From positions 1-48,926 of the forward strand of contig NZ_NQNY01000011.1 of NCBI RefSeq assembly GCF_002276225.1: DNA of 48,926 nucleotides. The letters are read 5' to 3'. A program made the position numbers and the translations under genes. This DNA is from Mycoplasmopsis agassizii (GTDB taxonomy: Bacteria > Bacillota_I > Bacilli_A > Mycoplasmatales > Metamycoplasmataceae). This document shows, in pieces, positions 38,051 through 48,926 of the stretch (its first letter is position 1; the number at the start of each line of letters is the position of its first letter). The notes under the pieces are model-generated. The model searched no databases, was not told the DNA's origin, and saw only the letters and a list, made by a program, of their open reading frames with translations.

Positions 38051-40233
38051 TATTTTTGCCTCGGAATTAATCTAATTGCTTCGTGATTTTTCTTAATAAC
38101 TTTTAGCCCTTCTTTTTGAAAGACAACAACAATATCATCTTTATTTTTAATGTCAACAATTTCACCTTCACCAAAACTTCTGTGGGTAACATGATCACCA
38201 ATTACTCAAATTTTTTCTTTTAAATTATGATCTAATTCTTGACCTAAAGAATCTAAATTCATAATATGTTTTTCAAGATCAATATTCATTTCTTTAATAA
38301 ATCTTGAAGGTATCTTTTGCTTGTGAGTTGTTAAATCAACACCTCTTGCGTTTGAGATATATAAGCGCTCTTTTGCTCTTGTAATTGCAACATAAGCAAG
38401 TCTTCTTTCCTCTTCAATTTTGTCTTCATCTTCATTACCATTTTCATCTTGTGTTCTTGAATAAAAAGGGAACGTAGTATCTGACATAGACATTAAAAAT
38501 ACGTTTTCAAATTCCAGTCCTTTTGAATTATGAACTGTCATTAATGAAACATAATTATTACCTTTATTAACTTCTTCATTTTCACTAAATAAGGTTACAT
38601 ATTCAAACCAATCTTTTAGTGTTGCATCAGGATTTTCGTTTTGTCATTTATCTGCAGCACTATAAAGTTCGTTAATAATTTGAATTGCATCATCTTCATC
38701 TTGAGTGTGTTTTTCAAGGTGATTATAAAAGTCAATATTGATTAAAAAGTTTTCTAAAATATAAGAAATTTTTGCTTTGCTTCCTTCGTTAGCAAAGATT
38801 TTTTTGAACTTAGCAATTTCCTTTAAAAAGGCTAATAAGGATTTTCTTTCCTTCGCAGAAATTTTTAATTTGCTATAGTTTTGTAAAAGATACTTATAAA
38901 TTCCATTAGTTTTTTCTAAATCACTTGCATCGATAATCTTTTTCAGTGAATCAGGAGTTACTCTTTGCACAGGTAAATTAATAACATTTTCAAAAGCAAT
39001 GTTACTTGTATCATATAAAACTCTTAAAAATCACATAACTTGTTTTACGATCGGTTGCTCGTAGAATTTAACACCACCATACACAATATGGTTGATGTTT
39101 TCTAAAACAAGTTGTTGTTCAAGTGCTCTAATTAAATAGTTAGAGCGATAAAGAATAGCAATGTTTTTTAATTGAATTTTTTGCTTTTTAAGTTCATTTA
39201 TTTTTGAAACTATTCAGCGAGCTTCAGCTTCAGAACTAAAAGCGTGATTAAATTCAATTTCATGGCCACCTGCTTTACTTGTAAATAAGTTTTTGTCAAA
39301 ACGTAACTTATTTTTTGAAATTAAGCTATTAGCTGCTTCCAAAATTTTCTCGTTAGAACGATAATTCTCAGTTAGCATGATAGTTGTTAAATTAGGGTAA
39401 TCTTGATCAAAGTTTAAAAACAACTTAACATCAGCACCTCGCCATGAATAAATGGTTTGATCAGAATCACCCACTACTGTAACATTAGATTTTTTACTAA
39501 TGATTTCTAAGATACCGTATTGAATAATATTGATATCTTGAAATTCATCAACTAATACATATTTAAATTTATCTTGTCATTCTTCAGCAATTTGCGGGTA
39601 AAAGACTAATAAGCGGTGAGTTAAAATTAGTAGATCTTCTAAATCTAAAATATTATGATTTTTTAAATAAGCATTATAAGCAGCAATTATTTTTTGAATT
39701 GCCACTTCTTCTTCAGGAGTTAAACGAATTCCACTAAGTAGTTGTGAATCAAAAAAATCATTTAATTTGTCATGAGAAATTGCTCTAATAGCAAACTTAT
39801 AACTGATTAAGGTTTCATCGATATTCAGCCTTTTGTAGATTCTTTTCATGATTTCAAGTGTTTCGATATCATCTAGAATTGTGAAATCATTTTTAATTTT
39901 AATTAAATGACTGTCTTTTCTTAGAATCTTTGTACACAAAGTATAAAAAGTTTCCACGTAAACTTTTTTAACTAATTTACCAAGGTGTCGTTGCAAACGA
40001 CGTCGCATGGCGATTGCTGCTTTATTTGTAAAAGTAATTGCTAAAATACTTTCTGGAGCAACATCCATTCTTGTAATTAGATATGAAATCTTACGAGTTA
40101 AAACTTTTGTTTTACCTGTTCCAGCACCTGCAATAATTCTTAGCGAATTAGAGTTATGCAGCACAGCAATTTTTTGTTGTGGATTTAAATCATCAATTAA
40201 AGAATCAATTTTCTTTTCCTCGTTATTAGACAT
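38050..40233 (-). CDS. pcrA: ATP-dependent DNA helicase PcrA/UvrD
   Basis: SF1A 3'-5' helicase for repair and replication, 727 aa with TGA as Trp. Q motif LNPQQKIAV, Walker A GAGTGKT at about 38-44, GDSDQTIYSWRGA (motif III region), TVHNSKGLEFENVFL (motif V) and VAITRAKERLYIS (motif VI). The C-terminal VIGDHVTHRSFGEGEIVDI is the Tudor-like tail of PcrA that contacts RNA polymerase, which the second helicase here lacks. The ATG at 40233 is chosen because GGAAGG sits 8 nt upstream; another ATG lies 6 nt earlier. Overlaps the RDD gene by 8 nt. Confidence 0.93.
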
Positions 40234-40852
40234 TTTCATTTCCTTCCCAAATAATTTTTTTGTGTTGATGAAAAATTATTTTTAATTCTTTCGAACTAAC
40301 TTCAATGACCTTTTTGTTAGTGTAAAGTGTGCTTTTGTGAATGCGATCAACGATTGAAATTTTCGATATTGAAAACATTGATGTCATAATATTTATAAAT
40401 GAAAAAATAATTATGACACCTGCAAAACCTGATGGTAATGCATATAAAACTTGTTCTCAATAAGTTTGTTCGACTTTATTTTTGACCTTGTTAGCAAGGT
40501 CTGGAGATACTGCTGCCATCAAAACGATGAACGTAAATATAATAGCTCCACTTAGCATTGCTTGTCGTTTTACTAATTTTTTATAAGTGATTGAATCACC
40601 TTCAAAAGTTCTAAAACTTAAGTTCCAAATTCACAAAGATAATGTTCTATTTTTAAAGATTAAAGGAACTATATAAAAGTAAATAAATAATTCAATAATT
40701 GAAGTTGCTAAAAAAATATAATAGCTATTAAATTCAATTAAATCATTTTCAATCTTAATTATAAAACTTAGCAGTCAAATTACTAATGCATTAAAACCAA
40801 CGTCAATTACAAAAACACCTAATCTTAAAAAATAGTTTGCTTTTTTATACAT
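40226..40852 (-). CDS. RDD family membrane protein
   Basis: 208 aa with TGA as Trp. N-terminal LRLGVFVIDVGFNALVIW carries the R and D of the RDD motif in helix 1. A second helix follows near 48-70. LWIWNLSFRTFEGDSITYKKLVKRQAML matches the G-x-x-x-x-D-G-x-x-x-S region before helix 3, and a fourth helix is near 150. The C-terminal 45 residues are basic and cytoplasmic. Function unknown for most of the family. Between a glycosyltransferase gene and pcrA in one operon. Confidence 0.7.
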
Positions 40853-40855
40853 TTA

Positions 40856-41833
40856 TTATTGTAACTTTTCAAAAATATCTTTTCAATCTTTTTTACTTGT
40901 TCTTTTTTTCATCAGTGCAATTTCTAATAAATTATTTTTTAAATATTTATTATTTTGAAATTCTAAAAATTTTTGTTTTGCAAAAAATTTGTCAATTTCA
41001 ATTTCAATTTTTTCTGAAATACTTTGTTTGCTTGCGGCAATTTTTTTCAAGTATGATGACTTCAAAATTTCAGAAACTAATGCAGGTAAAAAGACAACAA
41101 AAAAGTAATGTTTAGCATATTCAATTTCTGATGTAAATTGACTTTTTACTTTTTCATTTTCTTCAATTAATTTTCACTCTTTTATAAAGTTATTTAAGCT
41201 AAATGTTTTTTCAGAATGAACAAGGTATTTTCTAAAATTTAAATTTAAATATAAATATGTTTTTGCATTAATTAAAAGGTTGTATAAAAGTGAAATTGAA
41301 TACTTTGAATTAGACAATAAAACCTGTGAAGAATCTATTGATTTAAATAGTTCTTTTTTAAAAACTTTATTAAAAATAATTGGATAGGAAAGTGCGATAA
41401 ATGCAGGGGTTTCGTCAGTTTTATAAACTTTATTTGGTGCTATTCTTTGCCTTGGATATCAGTCAATTTTACGATCTCAAAAAGGCTGAAATTCAATTAC
41501 ATCCGCATCATTTTTATTAAGCACATCAACCAGTTTGTTTAAGTCAGTTTCTCCAGTAACAGTTGATACACTTACAAAAGAAACATACTCGCCTTTTGCG
41601 TACCTAATGGCATCAAAATAATTTCTTCCTGTGCCATTTCTTTTCTTATGAAAAACGAGTTGTATCTGATCAGAATAGACCTTCTTAATTTCATAAATTT
41701 TTTGATAATCTTCAGGGTATAAATCATCAATCATAAAAATAAATTCAACATCTTTATTTATTGATTTTTTTAAGTTATCAAAAATATTTAAATGGTAATT
41801 TTTATAAAAGGAAACAATAATAGATAATTTCAT
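40856..41833 (-). CDS. Family 2 glycosyltransferase-like protein
   Basis: 325 aa with TGA as Trp. The N-terminal 110 residues follow the GT-A nucleotide-binding fold: KLSIIVSFYKN, VEFIFMIDDLYPEDY (position of the first DxD-side Asp), GTGRNYFDAIRYAKGEYVSFVS. The usual DxD is replaced by SVST, so metal binding may be altered. The C-terminal half is helical and lysine-rich, without membrane segments. It may modify lipids or make capsule sugars, but this cannot be decided. Starts 2 nt after the asnS stop. Confidence 0.72.
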
Positions 41834-41835
41834 AA

Positions 41836-43185
41836 TTACATTTTTAAAGTGTTTGGAGTTCTTGGAAAAGGAAGAACATCACGAATATTTTCCATGCCTG
41901 TTATATACATAACTAAACGTTCTAATCCTAAACCAAATCCTGCACTTGATTTATAACCATACTTTCTAAGGTCAACATATCATTGAAGAGATTCTAAACT
42001 GATATTTAATTCCTTGATTCTTTGAAGAAGTTTTTCATAACGATCTTCACGTTGTGATCCACCAATAATTTCACCTATTCCAGGCACTAATAAATCAAAG
42101 GCTGCAACTGTTTCATTATCATCATTTTGATACATATAAAATGCTTTAAATGATTTAGGATAATTGATTATTCCAACTGGTCCTTTAAAATATTCTTCTG
42201 CTAAATATCTTTCGTGTTCAGTTGATAAATCTGTTCCAAATTTGATGTCATTATTTTCAAATTGTTTGTCTGCTTTTTGCAAAATTTTAATTGCTTTTTT
42301 ATATTCAATAACTTGCAATTTATTTGCAATTAAATGGTTTAATCTTTCAACTAAATTTACATTATTTACTTTCTGAAGAAATTCTAATTCAGCTTGATTT
42401 TTACTTAAAACTCTTTTAACAATAAACCTTAACATGTCGTCTGCTAATTTAATATTGTCATCTAAATTATTAAAACTCACCTCAGGTTCTATCATTCAAA
42501 ATTCAGCAGCATGTTTTGTCGTGTTTGATTTCTCAGCTCTAAAAGTAGGAGCAAATGTGTAAGACTTTTTCATTCCTAGAGCATATGCTTCAGCATGTAG
42601 TTGACCAGAAACTGATAAATAAGGTGTTGAATTTGAACCAAAAAATTCTTCTTCTCTACCATCATCTAGTTTTCACATTTCACCAGCACCTTCGCCATCT
42701 GTACCAGTAATAATAGGTGATGCAACCAAGGTAAAACCTTCACCTTGAAAAAATTCATGAATTGCAAATGAGATAGTTGATCGTACTAATGTTACTGCCC
42801 TTAAAGTGTTAGTTCTATGCCGAATATGAGGAATACTTCTTAGAAATTCCAAAGAAGTTTCCTTCTTTTGAATTGGATAATCTTCATCAGATTTGGCAAC
42901 TAGTTTAATTTGCTCAACTTCTAATTCACCAACTTGTTTAGCACTAGGTGTATATTTAAAATCTCCAATAACTTCAAGAGCTGACCCCAAGCTTCAACTT
43001 TCAACTTCTTCTAAGTTAATTGATTCTGAGTTTTTTACTACTAACTGCAGACTTTCCACGGTTGACCCATCGTTTAACTCGATAAATCTAACCTTGTTAT
43101 TTCCACGGTTATTAGCAATTCAACCTTTTAATAAAAATTTTCGACCATCATTTTCAGCCGCTAGCATTAAGATATTTTTAATCAT
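41836..43185 (-). CDS. asnS: Asparagine--tRNA ligase
   Basis: Class IIb synthetase, 449 aa with TGA as Trp. N-terminal OB-fold anticodon-binding domain ([24 protein letters not shown]), then [17 protein letters not shown], the motif 1 region [25 protein letters not shown], and a final motif 3 segment [14 protein letters not shown]. The start is the ATG at 43185, after a leader with TATAAT at 43217-43222. Opens the operon asnS-glycosyltransferase-RDD-pcrA-GGDEF/EAL-like. Confidence 0.95.
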
Positions 43186-43230
43186 CTGTTTCACTTTCAC
43201 TATTGTTTATTTTTTAATTATATCAAAAAT

Positions 43231-43249
43231 AACCTATTTAAAATAGGCT
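43231..43249 (-). terminator. Terminator between the uvrD-like gene and asnS
   Basis: AACCTATTT / AAATAGGCT hairpin followed on the minus strand by ATTTTTG; the asnS promoter begins right behind it. Confidence 0.65.
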
Positions 43250-43266
43250 AATTATTTTAAGTAGTT

Positions 43267-45276
43267 TTAGTTCTTAATTTCTGCAAAAGGATTACGTTTT
43301 CTCTCGACACGATCACGTGCTTTGCTAATGCCATCACGATATTGCTGCTTATATTGCATTTCAGCAATAAAAGTCGAACGAGTACGACTTTGTGATGAAT
43401 ATTCAGTCACCATATTAAGGGGGTAAGTTATGTAAGCTTTTTTTCTTGCTCTAGTTAAAGCAACATAAGCAAGACGCCTTTCTTCTTCTAGGTGTTTAAT
43501 ATCATAGGTGGGATTTTTAAAACCGTTTGAATAGTTTGGAATAGGAAATGAATGCTGAGCAAAGTTAACTATGAAAACATAGTCAAATTCAAGCCCTTTT
43601 GCACCATGCACTGTCATCATTTTAACTTTTTGCTTGTTTTGTTCGATTTCACTAACTGGTTCAAAAGAAACACTTAAATCATCTAGGTATTCTTGTAATG
43701 TCTTATCAGGATTTTGTTCTTGAAAAAGGTTGATGCTATCGAAAAATTCTCTAATATTTTCATCAACTGTTTCGGAGTAAAAGTTTTTTCGTTCAGCAAC
43801 TGAAGTTAGATAACCTATTTCGTTTAAATATTCTTTAAGAATAAAAGATCAAGGTACTGCTTTATCTTGAAAAGCATGAGATGCTTTGCGAATAGCTTCG
43901 AACAAATTTTTAATGCTGTTTTTTGCATTGGCTCTTCAACTAAGTTCATCTAGATCATTAAGCAAAGTATCAAAAATACTTTGTTCTTTATCGCTTGCTA
44001 GTTTTTCTAGTTCAGCAATTGAAACAGCACCAATACCACGTGGTGGCGTGTTTAAAATTTCTGTTCAAAGAAAATCATTCTTAGTGTTTTCGTTGTTTAA
44101 AATTTTTGTTAATAGAATGATTTCCTTGATTTCTTTTCTCTCATAAAAACCTACTCCACTAAGAACTTGGTAGTCAACTTTTTTAGTTCGTAGGGCATCT
44201 TCAAAAGGTCTAGAACTGCGATGTTGGCGATAAAAAACAACTATTTCGCTAGGATCAACACCTTGTTTTAATAAATCCTGAATTTCATCAGCAACAAAAT
44301 TACTTTCTAAAAATGGATTGTTAAATCCTTTTGTGATTAAAGATTCACCTTGTTCATTATTTGTAAAAAGGCTTTTTTCAAAACGGTTTAAGTTTTTAGA
44401 AATTAAAGCGTTTGAATGTTCAAGAATAACTTTGGTTGAACGATAGTTTTGATTCATAACTATCGTTTTCATATTGGGAAAATCTTTTTCAAGATTTAAG
44501 ATGATATCCATTTTTGCACCCCTTCAGGTGTAAATAGTTTGGTCTGGATCGCCAACAATTGTTAGTAAAGAAAATCTTGAAAGATACTTGACAATTCGAT
44601 ATTGAATTTCATCAGTATCTTGAAATTCATCAACTAAAATTGCCTTATATCTTTTTGCTCATTTAATTCTAATCGCTTCATAATCTCTCAAAATCTGATA
44701 AGTATAAAAAAGCATTAAGTCATAATCTAATAAGGCAAACTCTTTCAATTTTTTCTTAAATGCTTGATAAATTTCTTCCCTGGTTCTGACATAACCACTA
44801 GTTAATTGAATTAATTGTTTGTCTAAAAATTCTTCTTCACGGCGTTTTTTAATATGTGCTTTGACTGAAGCAAATTCAATTACATCTCCAACATTTAATT
44901 CCTTCATAACTTTTTTTAGTAATGAATTAAAATCACTTTCACTTAAGATATCAAAGTTTTTGCTAATTCCTAAAACTTCAATTTCTTGTTTAAGAAAAAT
45001 TAAGCATCATTTATGATAAGTGGAAATTGACATGTCACTTTTATTTTGCAACATGTCTTCAATTCTTTCTTTCATTTCTCTAGCAGCTTTTTTAGTAAAA
45101 GTCATTGCTAAAATTTCAGATTCTCTGAAATTTAATTCATCTAAAAGATAAACTATTTTTGTTGTTAAGGTTCTAGTTTTTCCTGAACCTGCACCTGATA
45201 TTAAACGCAAAGGACCATTGTTATATAAGACTGCTTCAAGTTGTTTTTCATTAAGTGATTTTAAATATTGTTTCAT
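43267..45276 (-). CDS. uvrD: UvrD/Rep-like DNA helicase (second SF1A helicase)
   Basis: 669 aa with TGA as Trp. LNEKQLEAV Q motif, Walker A SGAGSGKT at about 27-34, GDPDQTIYTW, MMTVHGAKGLEFDYVFI, ERRLAYVALTRARKKAYI. The C-terminus stops soon after motif VI (VERKRNPFAEIKN), so there is no Tudor-like tail. Mycoplasmas commonly keep two UvrD-type helicases; the symbol is tentative. The start at 45276 (MKQYLKSLNEKQ) is chosen because TATAAT lies 7 nt upstream. A longer frame to 45351 would run through this promoter. Confidence 0.9.
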
Positions 45277-45283
45277 ATATTTA

Positions 45284-45289
45284 ATTATA
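45284..45289 (-). promoter_or_regulatory. -10 box for the leaderless uvrD-like gene
   Basis: TATAAT, 7 nt (TAAATAT), ATG; no ribosome-binding site. Confidence 0.65.
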
Positions 45290-45762
45290 AACTCTTTTTT
45301 TAATCTTCTTGTTTTTTGTTTGGAAATGTTTATTGATGAATTAATTTTCAAATAATACTTTTTTAAAAATCAAATTTTTAGTTTGTATTTAATGATTGAT
45401 TTTAATTAGCAATAAATTAATTTTGATGAAGATAAAAATTAAAAAAATTAATTCAAAAATATAATACATGTACCAGTTTTTGCATTAATAATTTAATCAT
45501 TAAAAAATTGATTATGCTCTAATTTCATACAATCAAAATTGAATCATTTAGTTAACTAAAAACATAATCATCTTATCTATAAATGAAACTAAAATTGACG
45601 AAAAAAATATTTTATTTTACAGATCTTTTTTAAATTTGAATTACTTAAAACATTAATTTAATTAATAAATTTAAATCTGTTTTTTTCTAAAAATAGATTT
45701 AAAAATTTTTTGATTTTTGAATCTGAATTCAAAAAATAAGACACGTATTTATTTTGAAAAAC
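45290..45762. other. Gene-free AT-rich stretch
   Basis: About 470 bases without a supported gene in either strand under code 4. Strings of A and T dominate, and AAATTTAAATCT ... AGATTTAAAAATTT near 45665-45705 can pair. No clear DnaA-box cluster, tRNA or repeat family was seen. Confidence 0.5.
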
Positions 45763-45767
45763 AAAAA

Positions 45768-45786
45768 CTAGGTTTTAAAAACCTAG
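45768..45786 (-). terminator. Terminator of the P-type ATPase gene
   Basis: CTAGGTTT / AAACCTAG followed on the minus strand by TTTTTG, immediately after the stop at 45788. Confidence 0.88.
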
Positions 45787-45787
45787 C

Positions 45788-48631
45788 TTAAATTGATATC
45801 TTATTATTTTTTCTTGATGGCTTTTTAATTAGTTCAAAAGATGTAATTTGTTCTGACTTAATTTTCTTAAATAATTTTTTTCTAATTAATTTATATACTT
45901 CTAAAATTGGGAAAATACTAATTCCAAAAAAGAAAGAAATAAGGACTAAATTAGTGTTTTCAAAAAAGTCTTTTGGCATGTGAAATAGTTGTGCTAAATT
46001 AGAAACACCTACAGCAATTAATAGCATTATAAAACTAAATAAAACAGATGATAAGACTATATATGAATCTCTCAGTTTCACCTTAAACAAACTATCTTCA
46101 CTAATTAAATTTAAACTGTTGAAAACTGCTGCAATACCTACAACTAAGAATCCAACTGCTGAACCATAATAATTCATTAAGTGGCCCATAACTGCATTTG
46201 GTGATAATGAATTATCAACATTATTTAATGTTACTAAATAAAGATATTGCACTGGATCATTTTCTGCTAATGATTTAATATATTCAATTCCTAGTGCATA
46301 TCCTAGAAGTGCTAAAAAAGAAATTATTAATGATTGTCAAATTAAATCTATTCCCATTCTTCTTGCAAAAATTGATTCAAATTTAGAATAAGGTCGCACA
46401 TCCATAACATAATTTTTGGATTCTTGAAGACCTAGAGCAACTGCAGGAAAGCCATGCGTTAACAAGTTAATTCAAAGTAATTGTGCTGCACTAAACACTG
46501 CAAAATCGGCACCTTTAAGATATTCTCCATAAACTAAAGTAAAAATAATCATTCCTAAAAATGCAACAATTAATTCAACTAATGATGTTGTAATTAAGTT
46601 CTGAATTACTCGTTTAATTTTTAAATAAATTTTGCGACCATTATCAACTGCTTTGACAATTGTTGCAAAATTATCGTCAACAATAATCATGTCTGCTGCA
46701 TCTTTTGAAACTTCCGTTCCTGTAATTCCCATGGCAGTTCCAACATCAGCAGCTTTTAATGCAGGAGCATCATTAACTCCATCACCTGTCATTGCAACAA
46801 CTTGATCAAGTTCTTGTCAAGCTTTAACAATTCTAATTTTATCACTAGGATTAACACGCGCATAAACACTAATTTTAATTAACTTTTCTTTTAATTCTTG
46901 ATCACTTAATTTTGCTAATTGTTCACCACTTAAAGCAATATCACCATCTTGAAAAATTTTTAATTCTTTAGCAATTGCAACTGCAGTATCAACATGATCA
47001 CCTGTGATCATGATTGTTTTAATACCTGCATTAATTGTTTCTTGAATAGCAATTTTTGCTTCTTCTCGTGGTGGATCGATCATTGCAACTAGTCCTAAAA
47101 ATTGCAAGTCATTTTCTATAAATTCGTGATTAAAATTATTTGCTAAATCTTTCTCTGAAATAACTTTTTGAGCAATTGCAAGTGTGCGATATGCTTTGTC
47201 ATTGTATGACTTAATAGTACTTTTAATTTCATTAACTTTAGCACTATTTAAATTGCTACAACAATTTAATAAAACATCAGGAGCACCTTTTGTAATTGCA
47301 TAAATTTGACCATCAATTTTATTTATAACAGTCATTAATTTACGGTCACTATCAAAAGGTAAACTTGCTAATCTAGGACTCTTATTTAGCAAATCATCTT
47401 TTTCAATTTTATACTTATGCGCAAAACCTAAAATGCTTGTTTCGGTTGGATCTCCAATTAAATTTTCTGATCCATCTTTTAAAATTTCATAACTAGCATC
47501 TGTACATAAAACAGACTTTTTAATTAAGTCATTTTCTGCTTCACGTTTTAAGGTAGATGTTGATTTATTTTCAAGTGTAAATAAATTAACTAAGGTCATT
47601 TTATTTTGAGTTAAAGTACCAGTTTTATCACTACAAATAATTGCTAAATTACCTAGCGTTTCAACTATATTTAATTCTTTAATAATGGCGTTTTTATGAG
47701 CCATGTTTTTCATGCCTAAAGTTTGAATAATAGTTGTAAAAGTTATTAAACCTTCAGGTATAGCAGCAACTGCTAATGAAATTCCACCTACCAAAGCAGT
47801 TGATCAAGAACTGCTAACATTTTCAACGCCTAGTAAAAGAATTGCAATAATAAAATAAGCAACAAATAAAGTTAAACCACTTATAAAAAAGATTTTACCT
47901 AACTTATCTAATTTAATTTCAAGAGGTGATTTTAATTTTTTCTCTTGATTAACCATTTGTGAAATTTTTCCAATTTCACTGTTATCGCCGATAGCATCAA
48001 CGATTGCTTTTCCAGTTCCGTTGATAACACTTGTAGCACTAAAAACTCTGTTTAATTGTTCACCTAAAATTTCACTTTTGATTTTAACTGGATCAGCATT
48101 TTTTTCGATCGCTAAAGATTCACCTGTTAAGATTGATTCATTAATTCTAAGTTGTGATGCTTCAACAATTTGAGCATCAGCAGCAATTTTTTCGCCACTT
48201 TCAAAAACTATTAAGTCGCCAATTACTAATTCTTCACTATCAATCAGTTGCAATTTAGAATCACGGATAACTCTAACTTGACTCTGGCTAAGTTTGGATA
48301 AACTTTTAACAGCCTTATTAGCTTTGAGCGTTTGAAATGTTCCAATTAAGGCATTAACAATGATTACAAAAATAATGATAAAGGTTTCAAAAAAACCTAC
48401 ATGCACAGATGTTTGGTCAAAACCATTTTTTACTCCATTATCAATTGTTAAACCTAAACTAATGATTGCAGCAGCAAACAATAAAATTGTCATTAAGTCA
48501 AATAAATTTTTCAGAAAAATTTGAAAAGCATTTTTTTGTTTTTTCTCAGCCAATTTATTTGAACCATATTTATTACGAGACTCAATAACTTCTTGAGAAG
48601 TTAGCCCCGTGTTTAAAAAGTCGTTCTTCAT
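45788..48631 (-). CDS. Cation-transporting P-type ATPase (calcium type, P2)
   Basis: 947 aa with few TGA codons. N-terminal cation-ATPase domain, actuator motif LTGES at about 175, helix-4 AAIPEGL, phosphorylation site CSDKTGTLT with Asp335, and hinge [16 protein letters not shown]. Helix 5 keeps a Glu (TTSLVELIV). In helix 6 the [13 protein letters not shown] stretch has His726 where calcium pumps have Asp (LTDG). Exports Ca2+ or a similar ion using ATP. Single-gene unit with its own terminator; TAAAAT lies about 8 nt before the ATG. Confidence 0.92.
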
Positions 48632-48812
48632 ATTTTAAAATTTTACGGTATAAAAGCGATTTTGAAAATATTTATTGAAGAGATGTTTTTTAAGTTTTTT
48701 AAAAAGTTTTTGAGATAAGAAAATAAGAATTGCTTTATAAAAATCCAGACAAATATTATAATTCGGAAAAATATAAATTATTTTTGATGTATTCATTGAT
48801 ATTATTAAAAGT

Positions 48813-48926
48813 ATGAACGAAGTTAGCAAATTAGTGAAAGAAATAAATACAAGCGAAATTGAATACAAAAAAATTGGTGACTTAATTGATAGTGTAGGTT
48901 CTGCAAGATATAGAGTGAAAACAACC
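48813..48926 (+). CDS. hsdS: Probable type I restriction specificity subunit, N-terminus only
   Basis: 38 codons run off the right edge. MNEVSKLVKEINTSEIEYKKIGDLIDS has the usual opening of HsdS proteins (a short helix, then a VEYKKLGD-like start of the first target-recognition domain). TATTAT lies 7 nt before the ATG, so the gene may be leaderless. The call rests on a short stretch only. In mycoplasmas such genes often vary by inversion. Confidence 0.45.
   Translation, partial: MNEVSKLVKEINTSEIEYKKIGDLIDSVGSARYRVKTT

Noticed and set aside
45290-45762. Replication origin in the AT-rich gap
   Set aside because: No dnaA gene nearby and no convincing cluster of DnaA boxes.
48635-48868. Minus-strand open frame of 77 codons at the right edge
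   Set aside because: It overlaps the start of the hsdS-like gene and the promoter region of the ATPase; low-complexity translation of AT-rich DNA.
1-48926. tRNA or rRNA genes, CRISPR arrays, prophage or insertion sequences
   Set aside because: None recognised: no cloverleaf, no regularly spaced repeats and no transposase or integrase genes.

Overview
The window comes from a mollicute (mycoplasma). Almost every long gene reads through in-frame TGA codons that must be tryptophan (genetic code 4). The DNA is very AT-rich, there are several lipoproteins with an N-terminal lipobox, and intergenic gaps are short. Gene content (PotABCD, RbsABCDK, LplA, a sucrose PTS, a HrcA/CIRCE-type dnaJ control site) suits the hominis/Mycoplasmopsis side of the group, but the species cannot be fixed from sequence alone. 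All coordinates below join open segments across TGA codons.

Layout. 419-5448 (minus): spermidine/putrescine ABC importer potA-potB-potC-potD, tightly overlapping. 5720-11344 (minus): ribose operon rbsC-rbsB-rbsK-rbsD-rbsA. Its permease carries a roughly 265-residue coiled-coil N-terminal extension and has a single-base frameshift. 11591-15600: an accessory region of small unknown proteins, two tandem lipoprotein paralogues, 5'-truncated gene remnants beside two copies of a 45-bp repeat, and a GC-richer, structured, independently terminated RNA gene at about 12820-13054. 15608-18981 (minus): trpS-thrS-membrane protein. 19237-22464: two large lipoproteins facing each other, the second frameshifted. 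22730-29814 (minus): sucrose use. A one-protein sucrose-type PTS (27631-29814) is separated by a plus-strand coiled-coil repeat gene from sucrose-6-phosphate hydrolase, fructokinase, prs and rsmG. 29983-32624 (plus): small unknown protein, lipoate ligase, alpha/beta hydrolase, membrane protein. 32776-33903: dnaJ behind a CIRCE operator. 33949-36439 (minus): amino-acid permease and a DegV protein. 36479-45276 (minus): uvrD-like helicase, then asnS, glycosyltransferase, RDD membrane protein, pcrA and a membrane protein resembling a degenerate GGDEF-EAL. 45788-48631: calcium-type P-type ATPase. The right edge cuts a probable type I restriction specificity gene.

How it fits together. The cell imports polyamines, ribose, amino acids and sucrose. 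Sucrose is phosphorylated on entry, split to glucose-6-phosphate and fructose, and the fructose is phosphorylated. Ribose is phosphorylated by RbsK and can feed PRPP synthesis by Prs.

Cross-cutting signals: (1) at least six genes have a TATAAT-like hexamer 6-7 nt before the start codon and should give leaderless mRNAs; (2) a shared dyad lies about 75-90 nt before the ribose and sucrose transport genes; (3) a shared ACTTTT-RCGY-AAAAAAAGTT element lies before potA and the amino-acid permease; (4) large leader hairpins precede both big lipoproteins.
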